A DNA stretch of 64,000 bases from Phormidesmis priestleyi Ana (GCA_001314865.1 LJZR01000020.1:39410-103409), one strand, 5' to 3'; shown: positions 27,390-36,861, counted from the first letter of the stretch. The notes: a model not told the origin generated them from the sequence alone. Translations and numbers: made by a program.

Positions 27390-29618
27390 ATGGCAACTAA
27401 ATTCCCGAAATTTAGCCAAGCTCTAGCACAAGATCCGACTACTCGTCGGATCTGGTACGGGATTGCCACGGCTCACGACTTTGAAACCCATGATGGAATG
27501 ACAGAAGAGAATCTTTACCAAAAGATTTTTGCCTCTCACTTCGGTCACCTGGCGATCATTTTCTTGTGGACCTCCGGTAACCTGTTCCATGTTGCATGGC
27601 AAGGCAACTTCCCTCAGTGGATTCAAGATCCACTCAATGTAAAGCCCATCGCTCACGCGATTTGGGACCCTCACTTTGGTCAGCCCGCAGTAGATGCGTT
27701 CTCTCAGGCTGGCTCTAGTAGCCCAGTTAACATTGCCTATTCAGGTGTTTATCACTGGTGGTACACCATTGGTATGCGCACGAATGGCGACTTGTATGCT
27801 GGCGCAATCGGTCTTCTCGCTTTTGCAGCAGTAATGCTGTTTGCGGGTTGGCTGCACCTTCAGCCCAAGTTCCGTCCGAGCTTGTCCTGGTTCAAAAATG
27901 CTGAATCTCGTCTTAACCACCACCTCGCTGGTTTGTTTGGCGTCAGCTCATTGGCTTGGACTGGGCACCTCGTTCACGTAGCGATTCCTGAGTCTCGCGG
28001 TGTGCATGTTGGTTGGGATAACTTCCTGACGATGAAACCTCACCCCGCTGGTCTAAAGCCGTTTTTCACTGGTAACTGGGGCGTTTATGCTCAAAACCCT
28101 GATACGGCTAACCATCTCTTTGGAACTTCTACGGGTTCTGGCGACGCGATTTTGACCTTCTTGGGTGGTTTCCATCCTCAGACAGAGTCGCTTTGGCTGA
28201 CTGACATGGCGCATCACCATTTGGCGATCGCGGTTATCTTTATCATTGCTGGCCACATGTACCGGACGAACTTCGGTATTGGTCACAGCATCAAAGATAT
28301 CTTGGCAACTCATCGTCCCCCTGAAGGTACTCCCTTTGGCGGCGCGTTGGGTGCTGGCCACAAAGGTCTTTACGACACGCTCAATAATTCGCTGCACTTT
28401 CAGTTGGCTTTGGCGCTGGCTTCTCTAGGCGTGATTACGTCTTTGGTTGCTCAGCACATGTATGCGCTGCCACCTTACGCTTTCATGGCGAAGGACTTCA
28501 CTACTTCGGCTGCGCTATACACCCATCACCAGTACATTGCTGGTTTCATCATGGTGGGAGCCTTTGCTCACGGTGCAATCTTCTTGATTCGGGATTACGA
28601 TCCTGTTGCGAATGAGAACAACGTGTTGGCCCGCGTGCTCGACCACAAAGAAGCGATTATTTCGCACCTCAGCTGGGTTTCTTTGTTCCTTGGTTTCCAT
28701 ACCCTGGGTATCTATGTCCACAACGATGTGGTAGTTGCCTTTGGTACGCCCGAGAAGCAAATCCTTGTTGAGCCTGTGTTCGCACAGTTTGTGCAGGCTG
28801 CTTCGGGTAAGGCGCTCTACGGCTTTGATACCCTTCTTTCCAACCCTGATAGCATTGCGACAACAGCATGGCCTAACAATGCCGCTGTTTGGTTGCCAGG
28901 TTGGTTTGATGCTATCAACAGCGGCAGCAACTCTCTGTTCTTAGCGATTGGCCCTGGTGACTTCTTGGTTCACCATGCTATTGCACTCGGTCTTCACACC
29001 ACTACTTTGATCTTGGTCAAAGGTGCGTTGGATGGTCGTGGCTCTAAGCTCATGCCTGACAAAAAGGACTTCGGTTTTAGCTTCCCTTGCGATGGCCCTG
29101 GCCGTGGCGGTACTTGCGATATCTCTGCTTGGGATTCGTTCTACCTAGCGATGTTTTGGATGCTCAACACCATTGGTTGGGTGACCTTTTACTGGCACTG
29201 GAAGCATTTGTCCATCTGGAGCGGCAACGTTGCCCAGTTTAATGAGAACTCGAACTATCTCATGGGCTGGCTGCGCGACTATCTCTGGTTGAACTCTGCT
29301 CAGCTAATCAACGGCTATAACCCCTACGGGATGAATAATCTGGCAGTGTGGGCTTGGATGTTCCTCTTTGGACACCTGGTCTGGGCGACTGGATTTATGT
29401 TCCTCATCTCTTGGCGTGGTTATTGGCAAGAACTCATTGAGACCATTGTTTGGGCTCATGAGCGCACGCCTTTGGCTAACCTGGTTCGCTGGAAGGACAA
29501 GCCGGTTGCAATGTCTATTGTTCAAGGTCGTTTGATTGGTTTGGCTCACTTTACGGTGGGATATGTACTGACTTACGCAGCCTTCCTGATTGCGTCAACC
29601 TCTAGTCGATTCGGCTAG
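27390..29618 (+). CDS. psaB: Photosystem I P700 chlorophyll a apoprotein A2
   Basis: 742 residues, full length. Partner of PsaA in the PSI core. The FX loop [12 protein letters not shown] near residue 565 is followed by [18 protein letters not shown], the PsaB version. The N-terminus ([20 protein letters not shown]) is canonical. AAGGAG lies 12 bases before the ATG. Co-transcribed with psaA; a strong terminator sits 34 bp after the stop. Confidence 0.99.
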   Translation: MATKFPKFSQALAQDPTTRRIWYGIATAHDFETHDGMTEENLYQKIFASHFGHLAIIFLWTSGNLFHVAWQGNFPQWIQDPLNVKPIAHAIWDPHFGQPAVDAFSQAGSSSPVNIAYSGVYHWWYTIGMRTNGDLYAGAIGLLAFAAVMLFAGWLHLQPKFRPSLSWFKNAESRLNHHLAGLFGVSSLAWTGHLVHVAIPESRGVHVGWDNFLTMKPHPAGLKPFFTGNWGVYAQNPDTANHLFGTSTGSGDAILTFLGGFHPQTESLWLTDMAHHHLAIAVIFIIAGHMYRTNFGIGHSIKDILATHRPPEGTPFGGALGAGHKGLYDTLNNSLHFQLALALASLGVITSLVAQHMYALPPYAFMAKDFTTSAALYTHHQYIAGFIMVGAFAHGAIFLIRDYDPVANENNVLARVLDHKEAIISHLSWVSLFLGFHTLGIYVHNDVVVAFGTPEKQILVEPVFAQFVQAASGKALYGFDTLLSNPDSIATTAWPNNAAVWLPGWFDAINSGSNSLFLAIGPGDFLVHHAIALGLHTTTLILVKGALDGRGSKLMPDKKDFGFSFPCDGPGRGGTCDISAWDSFYLAMFWMLNTIGWVTFYWHWKHLSIWSGNVAQFNENSNYLMGWLRDYLWLNSAQLINGYNPYGMNNLAVWAWMFLFGHLVWATGFMFLISWRGYWQELIETIVWAHERTPLANLVRWKDKPVAMSIVQGRLIGLAHFTVGYVLTYAAFLIASTSSRFG

Positions 29619-29651
29619 TTGGTTTGTAAATCGCATACATATTAGATAGAT

Positions 29652-29691
29652 AAAACAAAGCCTCTCAGCACTGCTGGGGGGCTTTGTTTTT
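29652..29691 (+). terminator. Rho-independent terminator of psaA-psaB
   Basis: Stem AAAACAAAGCC / GGCTTTGTTTT, extended inward by TCTCAG / CTGGGG, with loop CACTG. It is followed by a T-run (GTTTTTAGG). Confidence 0.85.
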
Positions 29692-29866
29692 AGGCTCTAT
29701 TTTAGGCTCTGTTTTTAAAATAGTTGTGATGTCACCTTTAGCTAGTCAGGTAAATCAGAATACATCTAAAGAGCGAGAATTTAGAGCGAACTCTATATCT
29801 GAGGACGATACTGCTGATCGGTTTATGCCTGATAGAGTCACCAATGATGACCTCTAAGGAGAAACC

Positions 29867-30067
29867 ATGCGCGATAGTAATGCAGAAAGGATTGACAAGG
29901 GCGCGATCGCACCTGAAATCGCGGCAACTGAACCTAGCTCTGCTGAGTCTCAGGCCCTTTTAGCCAACGAATCTGACGAGTCTCAAACGATGTCTTATTC
30001 TAGTGATGCTAGTGATGGAGTTGCCTTGTCTAGAGGCGCGACGACGCCTGAGGCTAAAGAAGTCTAA
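29867..30067 (+). CDS. 66-residue hypothetical protein downstream of psaB
   Basis: The ATG at 29867 is preceded by AAGGAG with five-base spacing, a strong ribosome-binding site. The product is acidic and rich in Ser, Ala and Glu (ESDESQTMSYSSDASD), with no hydrophobic or Cys features; it is likely disordered. It lies beyond the psaB terminator and would need its own promoter. I know no family. Confidence 0.45.
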   Translation: MRDSNAERIDKGAIAPEIAATEPSSAESQALLANESDESQTMSYSSDASDGVALSRGATTPEAKEV

Positions 30068-30134
30068 TGAATTGAATGTCCATCTATCGTCTGTTACCCC
30101 TGGCCTCTGCCACCTATTGCCCGATATCTAGAGC

Positions 30135-31079
30135 CTAAACAGCCGTTAAGCGCTGCTCGTTTTTGAGCACCGCCAGGCAGGTTTGAATCATGCCGATGGT
30201 GACAGCAGGTAGCTCTAGCTGGGGCGTAAGGCCAGTCGAGCGGATAACTTCAAATAGCTTGATAGCGTCGGGGTTTTTAGCGGCGAGCCTGCGGCCTAGT
30301 TCAGGACCAGTAAAAGAGGCTTTTTCGCCCCAGAGAAGGGCGGTAGGTACCGTCAGTTCGCTGATGTAGTCGGCGAGGTCAAAACACAGATCGCCCCGGA
30401 CAAAGGAAAGAGCCGTATAGTCGGCGTGGGGCTGCTGAGCAGACTTTAAATAGGCTTGAACAATATCGTCGGAAATACGGCTAGGGTCAGCGAACTGGCG
30501 GTTTTGAAGAAAATTTTCAATGCCGAAGCGAGTTGCGATCGCCCCTCCATACAGCACCTTATCGATCAATGGCAGGCTCACAATCTGCGCAAACGGGCTG
30601 CGGGTATAGTCATTGCCAAAGTCCGAAAGACCGGAAGGGGTCATTAAAATCAGTGATTTGAACAAGTCGGGATGGGCGATCGCAATCCTAATCATAAAGG
30701 CCGCTGTCAGTGCAGAGGCGACAACTGTGACTGGCTGCGAGCAAGTCGCCCGAATAAATTCTGGAATGGTGCTGAGATAATCTGAAACGGTGTAGCTTCG
30801 TTCCAGATGATGAGATTTGCCCCAGCCAAGCAAGTCAGGTGCAATAACGCTGTAATGGGCTGCAAAAGCAGGAAATACTTTGGACCATTCATAGGCTGAT
30901 GAGCCGCCGCCGAAACCATGCAAAAAGACCAAGGTCTCGCGTTCTGCCAGGGGTTGTTGAGCTGGATATTCAGGTAGGGCAGGCATGTAATAAACCATGC
31001 TGCCAAGCGAGGTGCTAACCGTTTTTTCATCCGTGAAAGGAAGCTGAATCATGACGCTTTTATAAACAATTAGCGTCAT
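30135..31079 (-). CDS. Alpha/beta-hydrolase fold protein with degenerate catalytic residues
   Basis: 314 residues. The fold is clear: LVFLHGFGGGSSAYEWSKVF (oxyanion loop), VIAPDLLGWGKS and IAIAHPDLFKSLILMTPSGL. The catalytic triad is not. The nucleophile elbow GxSxG aligns with ASALT, putting Ala at the Ser position. The acid position in LLWGEKASF has Ala for Asp. The usual GHxPHxExP box reads GLTPQLELP, with Leu for His. The full reading frame is intact, so this may be a non-catalytic binding or scaffold protein. ATG at 31079; Met10 at 31052 is an alternative, and the two starts lie in an inverted repeat. Confidence 0.8.
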   Translation of the reverse strand: MTLIVYKSVMIQLPFTDEKTVSTSLGSMVYYMPALPEYPAQQPLAERETLVFLHGFGGGSSAYEWSKVFPAFAAHYSVIAPDLLGWGKSHHLERSYTVSDYLSTIPEFIRATCSQPVTVVASALTAAFMIRIAIAHPDLFKSLILMTPSGLSDFGNDYTRSPFAQIVSLPLIDKVLYGGAIATRFGIENFLQNRQFADPSRISDDIVQAYLKSAQQPHADYTALSFVRGDLCFDLADYISELTVPTALLWGEKASFTGPELGRRLAAKNPDAIKLFEVIRSTGLTPQLELPAVTIGMIQTCLAVLKNEQRLTAV

Positions 31080-31147
31080 ATATTACTCGATAAAACGATT
31101 GAGGCCATGTGGCAAAAGAAAGAGAGAGTCGGCGGCGTGTCTGCTAC

Positions 31148-31684
31148 TCAAGCATAGCGACGTGTCAGGCAGTCTTTTATTACTTCGTGATGGTTAAAGG
31201 CAAGCTGCATGTTCAGAGCTTCTTCCACTTCAAACCATTTCGCTTCTGCGACTTCTCCTTGAGATACTTGAGGATTCAGTATAGGCAGGTCGGCGTTTTC
31301 TAAATGGAACATGAGTGCATATTTAAGCGTGACATTTTGGCGCCGAAGGGGGGCGCTATACACCTCATAGGGATGATCCAAGTCGCCTTCGAATCGATAG
31401 TCTTGTACCATCTGCGGAATATCGAGGCCGAGTTCTTCCCATACTTCGCGATATAAAGCTTCGGTGGTGGTTTCGTCATAATCGAGGTAGCCACCAGGCA
31501 AACCCCACTGGCCCACGCCTTCGGGGAGGTCTGTGCCGCGCAGTCCAAGTGGGACATACTGGATGCCTTTACTCACACAAAAAAGAACGGGTAAAACGGT
31601 GACACTGCGGCTGATCCAGATTTCTTTGCCTTCAACTAGGAGGCAGCGATTAGGGGTGCTTTTAAATTTCACTTTAGGGTTCAA
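31148..31684 (-). CDS. Nudix hydrolase
   Basis: 178 residues. The Nudix box (G-x5-E-x7-REVWEELGL) is complete: GGYLDYDE, then TTTEALYREVWEELGLDI, at about residues 65-88. It is preceded by GVGQWGLP. Nudix enzymes cleave nucleoside diphosphates linked to another group; the substrate is not evident. The start is uncertain. TTG at 31684 is the first standard codon, but the frame stays open upstream to an ATT (IEDEILTAFASLNPK), and that stretch looks coding. Confidence 0.85.
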   Translation of the reverse strand: MNPKVKFKSTPNRCLLVEGKEIWISRSVTVLPVLFCVSKGIQYVPLGLRGTDLPEGVGQWGLPGGYLDYDETTTEALYREVWEELGLDIPQMVQDYRFEGDLDHPYEVYSAPLRRQNVTLKYALMFHLENADLPILNPQVSQGEVAEAKWFEVEEALNMQLAFNHHEVIKDCLTRRYA

Positions 31685-31750
31685 GGAGGCGAATGCAGTC
31701 AGTATCTCATCTTCAATTTAATTGTTTACGTCTATACTGTGAGTCCTTTA

Positions 31751-31790
31751 AAGAAAAAAAGGGAATGTCCAGAAAACATCCCCTTTTCTT
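31751..31790 (-). terminator. Hairpin terminator downstream of the PfpI gene
   Basis: Stem AAAAGGGAATGT / ACATCCCCTTTT with loop CCAGAAA. On the minus strand it ends in a run of T. It lies 154 bp past the stop of the PfpI-like gene and upstream of the Nudix gene. Confidence 0.6.
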
Positions 31791-31943
31791 AAGCTTTCTT
31801 AAGCTGTGTTTGGCTAGCTCAAACGCACGCCATAGCTTTCGACTAAACCCTTTCAACTAGGCCCTTTCAATCAAGCACTAGAATTGAAAACTTGCTACCT
31901 TTCGTTGGGATCAGCCAATCGAGTGAGCTTAGTTATCGAAAAA

Positions 31944-32483
31944 TTATTGAGAAAATAGTGCGATCGCCTTCTTATTAAAAGCAGGAATATCATCCGGATT
32001 TCGGCTCGTAATCAAGTTGTTATCTTCTACGACTTCTTGGTTAATCCAGTTTGCGCCTGCATTTTTTAGGTCAGTTTCTAGCGAAGGCCAAGAGGTCATT
32101 TTGCGTGACTTAACAACATCTGCTTCAATCAGCGTCCAAGGTGCGTGACAAATGGCCGCTACAGGCTTGCCTGCATCAAAGAAGGATTTGACAAATTCAA
32201 CCGCTTTTTCTTGAGTTCTGAGCTGATCCGGATTCGCAACGCCGCCTGGTAACAACAGGGCATCATAATCTTCAGCATTGGCATTGGCAAGCGGCACATC
32301 CACTGGAAAGTAGTCACCTTTATCAAAGTGATTCCAGCCCTGAACGCGCTCGTCCATGGGCGAAACAACATAAGTTTGTGCACCTTCTGCTTCAAAAGCT
32401 TGCTTGGGTTCGGTAAATTCTTGCTGTTCAAAGCCATCGGCGACTAAAATAGCAATTTTTTTCTTGTTGAGTTTGTTGGTCAT
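31944..32483 (-). CDS. DJ-1/PfpI family protein
   Basis: 179 residues from the ATG at 32483 (MTNKLNKKKIAILV); a GTG at 32528 would add 15 residues. The nucleophile elbow AAICHAPW holds the conserved Cys followed by His. The Glu in DGFEQQEF completes the usual DJ-1 site. The closest style is the YhbO/general stress protein 18 group, proposed to act in stress defence, deglycation or chaperone-like repair. A TetR remnant lies upstream on the same strand. Confidence 0.88.
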   Translation of the reverse strand: MTNKLNKKKIAILVADGFEQQEFTEPKQAFEAEGAQTYVVSPMDERVQGWNHFDKGDYFPVDVPLANANAEDYDALLLPGGVANPDQLRTQEKAVEFVKSFFDAGKPVAAICHAPWTLIEADVVKSRKMTSWPSLETDLKNAGANWINQEVVEDNNLITSRNPDDIPAFNKKAIALFSQ

Positions 32484-32682
32484 TAAATCCTTGAGTGAGT
32501 CTTGCTTGAGTTTTCCTGATTTATGCACTCTCTTTTACGAGACGTTGTGCTGGAATATCGTGCTATCTACACTCTGAAGCGTATTTCTTTGCGTAAATAG
32601 CTGACTCTAGCTAGGGATAGATTTGCTCAAAATATAATCAAACAGTGTCTCTATAAATAGTCTTCATAAATATCTGCACAGG

Positions 32683-32940
32683 CTAAACAGATCTTGCTGC
32701 CGTGGTTTTCAACATTGCGCCTTCTTCGCCCATCAAAATGAGCTGGGCTTCCTCAAAAATCTGTTGTAGTTTGCCCTCATGCTCGGCGGCGAACTCTTCC
32801 ATAACCGCTAATTCAAAATCCTCTTTACTTCTGAAATAGTAGTAAAAAGATCTTTTAGGCATGTTTGCCGCTGCTAAAATATCGTACGCTTTTGTGGCTA
32901 AGACCTCTGCGCTGTTTATGGTGCTATGTAATTTTTTCTT
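32683..32940 (-). pseudogene. TetR/AcrR regulator remnant
   Basis: An open frame of about 86 codons without a start codon reads AYDILAAANMPKRSFYYYF, then RSKEDFELAVMEEFAAEHEG. This is the recognition helix and first following helix of a TetR repressor. The N-terminal part of the helix-turn-helix is missing; stops lie just upstream. The frame ends in EGAMLKTTAARSV, which resembles a TetR C-terminus, suggesting loss of the middle of the ligand domain. It probably once controlled a neighbour such as the PfpI gene. Confidence 0.65.
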
Positions 32941-33012
32941 AAAAGCAATTTTTCTTAAAAGCGATCACGCTCTTCCGTCTATCTATTACCCTATCCTACC
33001 GGACATATAAAA

Positions 33013-33054
33013 CCATAACCGCCCTCTATCAGTAGATATAGAGGGCGGTTATGG
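33013..33054 (-). terminator. Perfect 17-bp inverted repeat downstream of sir
   Basis: Arms CCATAACCGCCCTCTAT and its exact complement, with loop CAGTAGAT. Read on the minus strand it is followed by TTTTATATG. It lies 105 bp after the sir stop and is its likely terminator, though the T-run is short. Confidence 0.6.
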
Positions 33055-33119
33055 GACTGTTATGCCTATATTCGCGGTATATAGGATGAGGTAACAGGAT
33101 CATCCCCTATAGAACTTAT

Positions 33120-33163
33120 CTATGACTACTCTATGACTACTCTATGACTACTCCATGACTAAT
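33120..33163. repeat. 11-bp tandem repeat spanning the sir stop codon
   Basis: Four units of CTATGACTACT at 33120, 33131, 33142 and 33153, the last slightly changed. The unit at 33153 contains the TAG stop of sir (minus strand, 33159-33161). Confidence 0.88.
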
Positions 33164-35078
33164 CTAGTGCGTCTTTAATCGCCTCTTCCAATACATCTGC
33201 CATACTTTTGCCTGTTGCACTTGCTTTGGCCTTTAGCTTGGCAAATAGTTCATCGGAAACGCCAACCCGATTGCGACGACGACCTGAGCCCGTTGGCTGA
33301 GGGGGAACATAGGTTTCACTAAACTGACGAAGCCCCTCAAAAGTGTAGCGACAGCAAAAATCACCAAAGCTCTCCCCCTCATTTCGATAGTCTCTAAAGC
33401 ACGCAAATAGCGGCTCTAACTGATCTTCCAAACTATCCTCATGGAGTTTTTCTAAATAAGGACGCGCAATCCGAGTTTGGTTTGGCGAGCCTCCTAGCCA
33501 GAGCTGATAGCTCTTAGGCGCTTGACCCACAAAGCCTAGTTCCGCCATATAAGGCCGCGCACAGCCATTCGGGCAGCCCGTCATCCGGATAACAAAGGTT
33601 TCACCTTTGAGTCCTAGCTTATTTAACAGTTTGCGAATCCGCGTCAATATAGTTGGAATGACCCGCTCAGATTCCGTCACTGCTAGGCCACAGGTTGGCA
33701 ACGCTGGGCAGGCCATTGAGTAGCGCTCCAGAGAATCTACCTGACTATCAGGCGTAATGCCATCGCGATCAAGAATCGTCTGAATGGCCGCCTTATTGGC
33801 CGGGTCAATATCACATAAAATAACGCTTTGGTTGGGCGTGACTCTCATGGAAACGTTGAACCTTTCAACGATTTCTCTAAGCGCTCGCTTGTTTTGCAGT
33901 TTGCCCTGGTTATGAACCCGACCGTTGCGAATATGTACCCCTACAAACAGCTTGCCATCACCCTGCTCATGCCAGCCCAAATAGTCCTCAAACTTCCACT
34001 CAGGCAGTTCGCGATAGGGCTCTAGCTTTTTGCCCATGCGCTTTTCAATTTCATCAATGAACTTAGGCAGACCCCAGCGATGAACCAAATACTTCATCCG
34101 CGACAGGCGACGGTTAAATCTCTCACCATAGTCGCGCTGAGTGAATACAATCGCCTTCACCAGGTCGTATACATCTTCTTTATCCACATAGCCGACATGG
34201 TCTGCAATGCGCGCAAAAGTCTCCTCTTTGTTGTGCGTACGGCCCATGCCGCCACCCGCCATTACGTTAAAGCCGAGTAGCTCTTTGTTCTCATCAGTGA
34301 TCACCACCAGGGTGATGTCCTGAGTGTAGGCATCTACCGAGTTATCACCGGGCACGGTGACTGCGCATTTAAATTTGCGCGGCATGTAGTGAGTGCCATA
34401 GATAGGTTCAATCGACTTACCATGCTCGGTTCTAACCAACCCTTTGCGCCCTTCGCGAGCAGCAACGACTTCCGGATCTTCTTCAGTCGTGACGACTTTT
34501 TCTCCATCTAGCCAAATTTCGTAGTAGGCAGACGTTTGGGGCGTCAATAAGTCGGCGATGTTGGTTGCGTACTTGCGAGCTAGCACATATTCAGGTTTGT
34601 TTTTGTACGGCGCAGGTGGGGCCATTACATTACGGCTCAAATCGCCGCAGGCTCCCAGGGTAGATCCCATACTGCGAATGATGTCAGCAAGCGTTGCTTT
34701 GAGGTTCTTTTTAAGAATGCCGTGGAGCTGAAAAGCTTGGCGAGTAGTGGCTCGCAGTGTGTGGTTACCGTATTTGTCTGAAATGTCGTCCAGAGTGAGG
34801 TACAGCTGTGGTGGGATATAGCCGCCTGGGTTACGCAGGCGCAGCATCATTGAGTAGTCTTTTTCTTGGCCCCGGACGCGGTTGTCGCGGTTGTCTTGCT
34901 GGTAGGAGCCATGAAACTTCAGGATTTGGATGCCCTCTTCAGTAAAGTGGGTGGTATCCTGCTTTAGCTCAGTCGCCACGGGCTCCCGCAGAAACTGGCT
35001 GCGTTCTTTAATGCCTTCGAGTTTGGATACTTTTTTCTCGGTTGGCTGATCGGCAGGTTTAAGAGGCGTATGAACCAT
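33159..35078 (-). CDS. sir: Ferredoxin-sulfite reductase
   Basis: 639 residues. It reduces sulfite to sulfide with six electrons from ferredoxin in assimilatory sulfur metabolism. The siroheme-[4Fe-4S] ligands are visible: [11 protein letters not shown] (Cys-x5-Cys) near residue 450 and [11 protein letters not shown] (Cys-x3-Cys) near 497. Substrate-site Arg/Lys patterns occur in [14 protein letters not shown]. The last 40 residues ([19 protein letters not shown]...[13 protein letters not shown]) form a basic extension resembling a ribbon-helix-helix domain. Sulfite rather than nitrite reductase is preferred because of this extension and the length; nitrite reductase is usually shorter. Divergent from the CRR7-like gene. 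Confidence 0.92.
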   Translation of the reverse strand: MVHTPLKPADQPTEKKVSKLEGIKERSQFLREPVATELKQDTTHFTEEGIQILKFHGSYQQDNRDNRVRGQEKDYSMMLRLRNPGGYIPPQLYLTLDDISDKYGNHTLRATTRQAFQLHGILKKNLKATLADIIRSMGSTLGACGDLSRNVMAPPAPYKNKPEYVLARKYATNIADLLTPQTSAYYEIWLDGEKVVTTEEDPEVVAAREGRKGLVRTEHGKSIEPIYGTHYMPRKFKCAVTVPGDNSVDAYTQDITLVVITDENKELLGFNVMAGGGMGRTHNKEETFARIADHVGYVDKEDVYDLVKAIVFTQRDYGERFNRRLSRMKYLVHRWGLPKFIDEIEKRMGKKLEPYRELPEWKFEDYLGWHEQGDGKLFVGVHIRNGRVHNQGKLQNKRALREIVERFNVSMRVTPNQSVILCDIDPANKAAIQTILDRDGITPDSQVDSLERYSMACPALPTCGLAVTESERVIPTILTRIRKLLNKLGLKGETFVIRMTGCPNGCARPYMAELGFVGQAPKSYQLWLGGSPNQTRIARPYLEKLHEDSLEDQLEPLFACFRDYRNEGESFGDFCCRYTFEGLRQFSETYVPPQPTGSGRRRNRVGVSDELFAKLKAKASATGKSMADVLEEAIKDALD

Positions 35079-35291
35079 TTCTGTTTGCGGTTGTGGCGAG
35101 TATGAATGAGGATAAATCCCCGGTAATCCGGTAGGGATTTCGGTGTATATATAAGAATTTTATCACCGTAGCCGAAAGAAGGTGGTGACTGCTCAAGAAA
35201 ACGACTTATTCTGATTCAAATAACGAAACGTAATTTAACATCGCTAGCCCACTACTGCCCCCTGCTCAGATGCACTCAGGAGCCTTGTTTT

Positions 35292-35561
35292 ATGGCCGAT
35301 TCTATGATGTACAGCGAGGAAATGTTCGTATTCCTGACGCCCGATTCCAGTGAGACTTTCCTGACACCGCCCGAATTAATAGATCAGCTTAAGATGGTGC
35401 TGAAAGCCTATCAAGAAACCAATAACAACGAGCTTCCGCGCGATTTGCAGAAGCTTGCTACCACAGATGAGCGGGCCAAGTACTTAATGGAGACACACTG
35501 CGAGTTTGAAACATCGCCTGGCGAGAATGTGCAATGGTATGCAGTCCGGCTAGAAAAGTGA
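35292..35561 (+). CDS. CRR7 (chlororespiratory reduction 7) family protein
   Basis: 89 residues. FVFLTPDSSETFLTPPELIDQLK, NNELPRDLQKLATTDERAKYL and the ending ENVQWYAVRLEK match the CRR7 pattern (VQWYxVRLE). In plants CRR7 is needed for assembly of the chloroplast NDH-1 complex; a related role here is inferred. AGGAG lies nine bases before the ATG. Divergent from sir. Confidence 0.75.
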   Translation: MADSMMYSEEMFVFLTPDSSETFLTPPELIDQLKMVLKAYQETNNNELPRDLQKLATTDERAKYLMETHCEFETSPGENVQWYAVRLEK

Positions 35562-35604
35562 CGACGAGGGGTTGGGGCTACTTTCAGGCTACATTAGAGC
35601 TTTT

Positions 35605-36150
35605 TCAGGCCACAACTGCCTTCATCGCTAGCGCTACCTTTTTCTCGGTGGGCTGACTCAATTCTGCGACGATGCCAGGGCCAAAGAAAGTCTCAATCTT
35701 TTCCCGTTTTTCTTCCCACTTTTCAAACGAAACATAGGGCGAGTCAAATTCGAGCACGAGTGTGTAGGCGCCTTCTCTTTGCTCCTCATATATACCGGAG
35801 AGGACTGGGCGCTGTGTGTCATTTGGGCTCAGGCCTAAGCGCTCTAGCGTTTCATCAAGATGGGCTTCTTGTCCGTAGCGATAGCGGGTAACATCTTTGC
35901 GAACTTGCTCTTGCGTTTGAGTGGCTTGTTTTCGCAGTGTGATGACGGCTTCACTCGGTAGCTGAGTGTAGGGTACGGGCGGCAGTTCGGCGGCGCGTAG
36001 GGCTAATCCTCCTAATAAAATGGGCACACCGTAAAAGAATCCTACTAGGTTGAGGGTGGCGTTTTCTTGGGCGTAGGCGACAAAGCCTACCAGGGTAAGA
36101 ATGCCGCCAACGACGAGGAGAACGGTGCCAAGAGGAATTTTGCGCAGCAT
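35605..36150 (-). CDS. DUF2854 membrane protein
   Basis: 181 residues. Two helices at the N-terminus (LGTVLLVVGGILTLVGFVAYA and LVGFFYGVPILLGGLALRAAE) are followed by a soluble domain with ERLGLSPNDTQRPVLSGIYEEQREG and VLEFDSPYVSFEKWEEKREKI. This pattern fits the DUF2854 family shared by cyanobacteria and plastids, function unknown. ATG at 36150. Confidence 0.72.
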   Translation of the reverse strand: MLRKIPLGTVLLVVGGILTLVGFVAYAQENATLNLVGFFYGVPILLGGLALRAAELPPVPYTQLPSEAVITLRKQATQTQEQVRKDVTRYRYGQEAHLDETLERLGLSPNDTQRPVLSGIYEEQREGAYTLVLEFDSPYVSFEKWEEKREKIETFFGPGIVAELSQPTEKKVALAMKAVVA

Positions 36151-36288
36151 GTTTATGGTTTTTCCTTAAAAGTTTCCTAGAGCGTGTCTTAATTGAAGTG
36201 ACAAACTAAGCATGGACTCAGATGCAGCGAGTCGTAGAATATGCTTATCCTATAAAGAAATGTAACTCATCTCGGAGACCCGTTTGAC

Positions 36289-36471
36289 ATGGAATTTGCT
36301 GCCCTCCAAACCAGAATTGAGCTGATCCGCACGAAGCGTCAGTCGTTGCTAAAGCTGCTTGAGCAGCCCGGTATCGGTACTTTGCGAATTGATATCAATC
36401 AGGCATTAGAGGAAATGGATGATTTGCTAGAGGAGTTTGATCGGGCTTTCCCTAGTCAGGTAACGTCTTAA
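36289..36471 (+). CDS. 60-residue alpha-helical hypothetical protein
   Basis: MEFAALQTRIELIRTKRQSLLKLLEQPGIG, then LRIDINQALEEMDDLLEEFDRAF: two amphipathic helices with an acidic tail. CGGAGA lies about ten bases before the ATG. Divergent from the DUF2854 gene and 66 bp upstream of the ferredoxin. No family recognised. Confidence 0.6.
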   Translation: MEFAALQTRIELIRTKRQSLLKLLEQPGIGTLRIDINQALEEMDDLLEEFDRAFPSQVTS

Positions 36472-36537
36472 GTAGCAGCGCTGGAATAGCCGCGCTGAAA
36501 TAGAAGCGCTGAAAAAAGGAAATCAAAGAATCAGGAT

Positions 36538-36861
36538 ATGGGTAAAACGTTTACGGCTGAAATTAATCATCAGGGAACGGTTCACAGCATTCAGGTTGCT
36601 GAGGATCAAACGGTGCTAGATGCGGCTCATGCGGTTGGTCTGGATCTGCCAACTTCTTGCGGTGCGGGCGTTTGTACCACTTGCGCGGCGCTGATTACCG
36701 AGGGCACGGTGAATCAGGCGGATGGTATGGGGGTCAGTCCTGAGCTTCAGGCAGATGGCTATGCGCTGCTATGTGTGGCTTTTCCAACTTCGGATCTAAA
36801 AATTGAGACGGAGAAGGAAGATGAGGTGTATCAGCGGCAGTTTGCGCAGCCTAGCAAGTAG
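36538..36861 (+). CDS. Plant-type [2Fe-2S] ferredoxin
   Basis: 107 residues. Cluster ligands are Cys41, Cys46, Cys49 (SCGAGVCTTCAA) and Cys79 (YALLCVAFP), the fixed plant-type spacing. It is longer and more divergent than the main photosynthetic ferredoxin PetF: QADGMGVSPELQADG replaces the PetF loop, and there is a charged tail (KEDEVYQRQF). It is likely a specialised electron carrier. Followed by a 75-residue gene and a DUF3326 gene. Confidence 0.92.
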   Translation: MGKTFTAEINHQGTVHSIQVAEDQTVLDAAHAVGLDLPTSCGAGVCTTCAALITEGTVNQADGMGVSPELQADGYALLCVAFPTSDLKIETEKEDEVYQRQFAQPSK

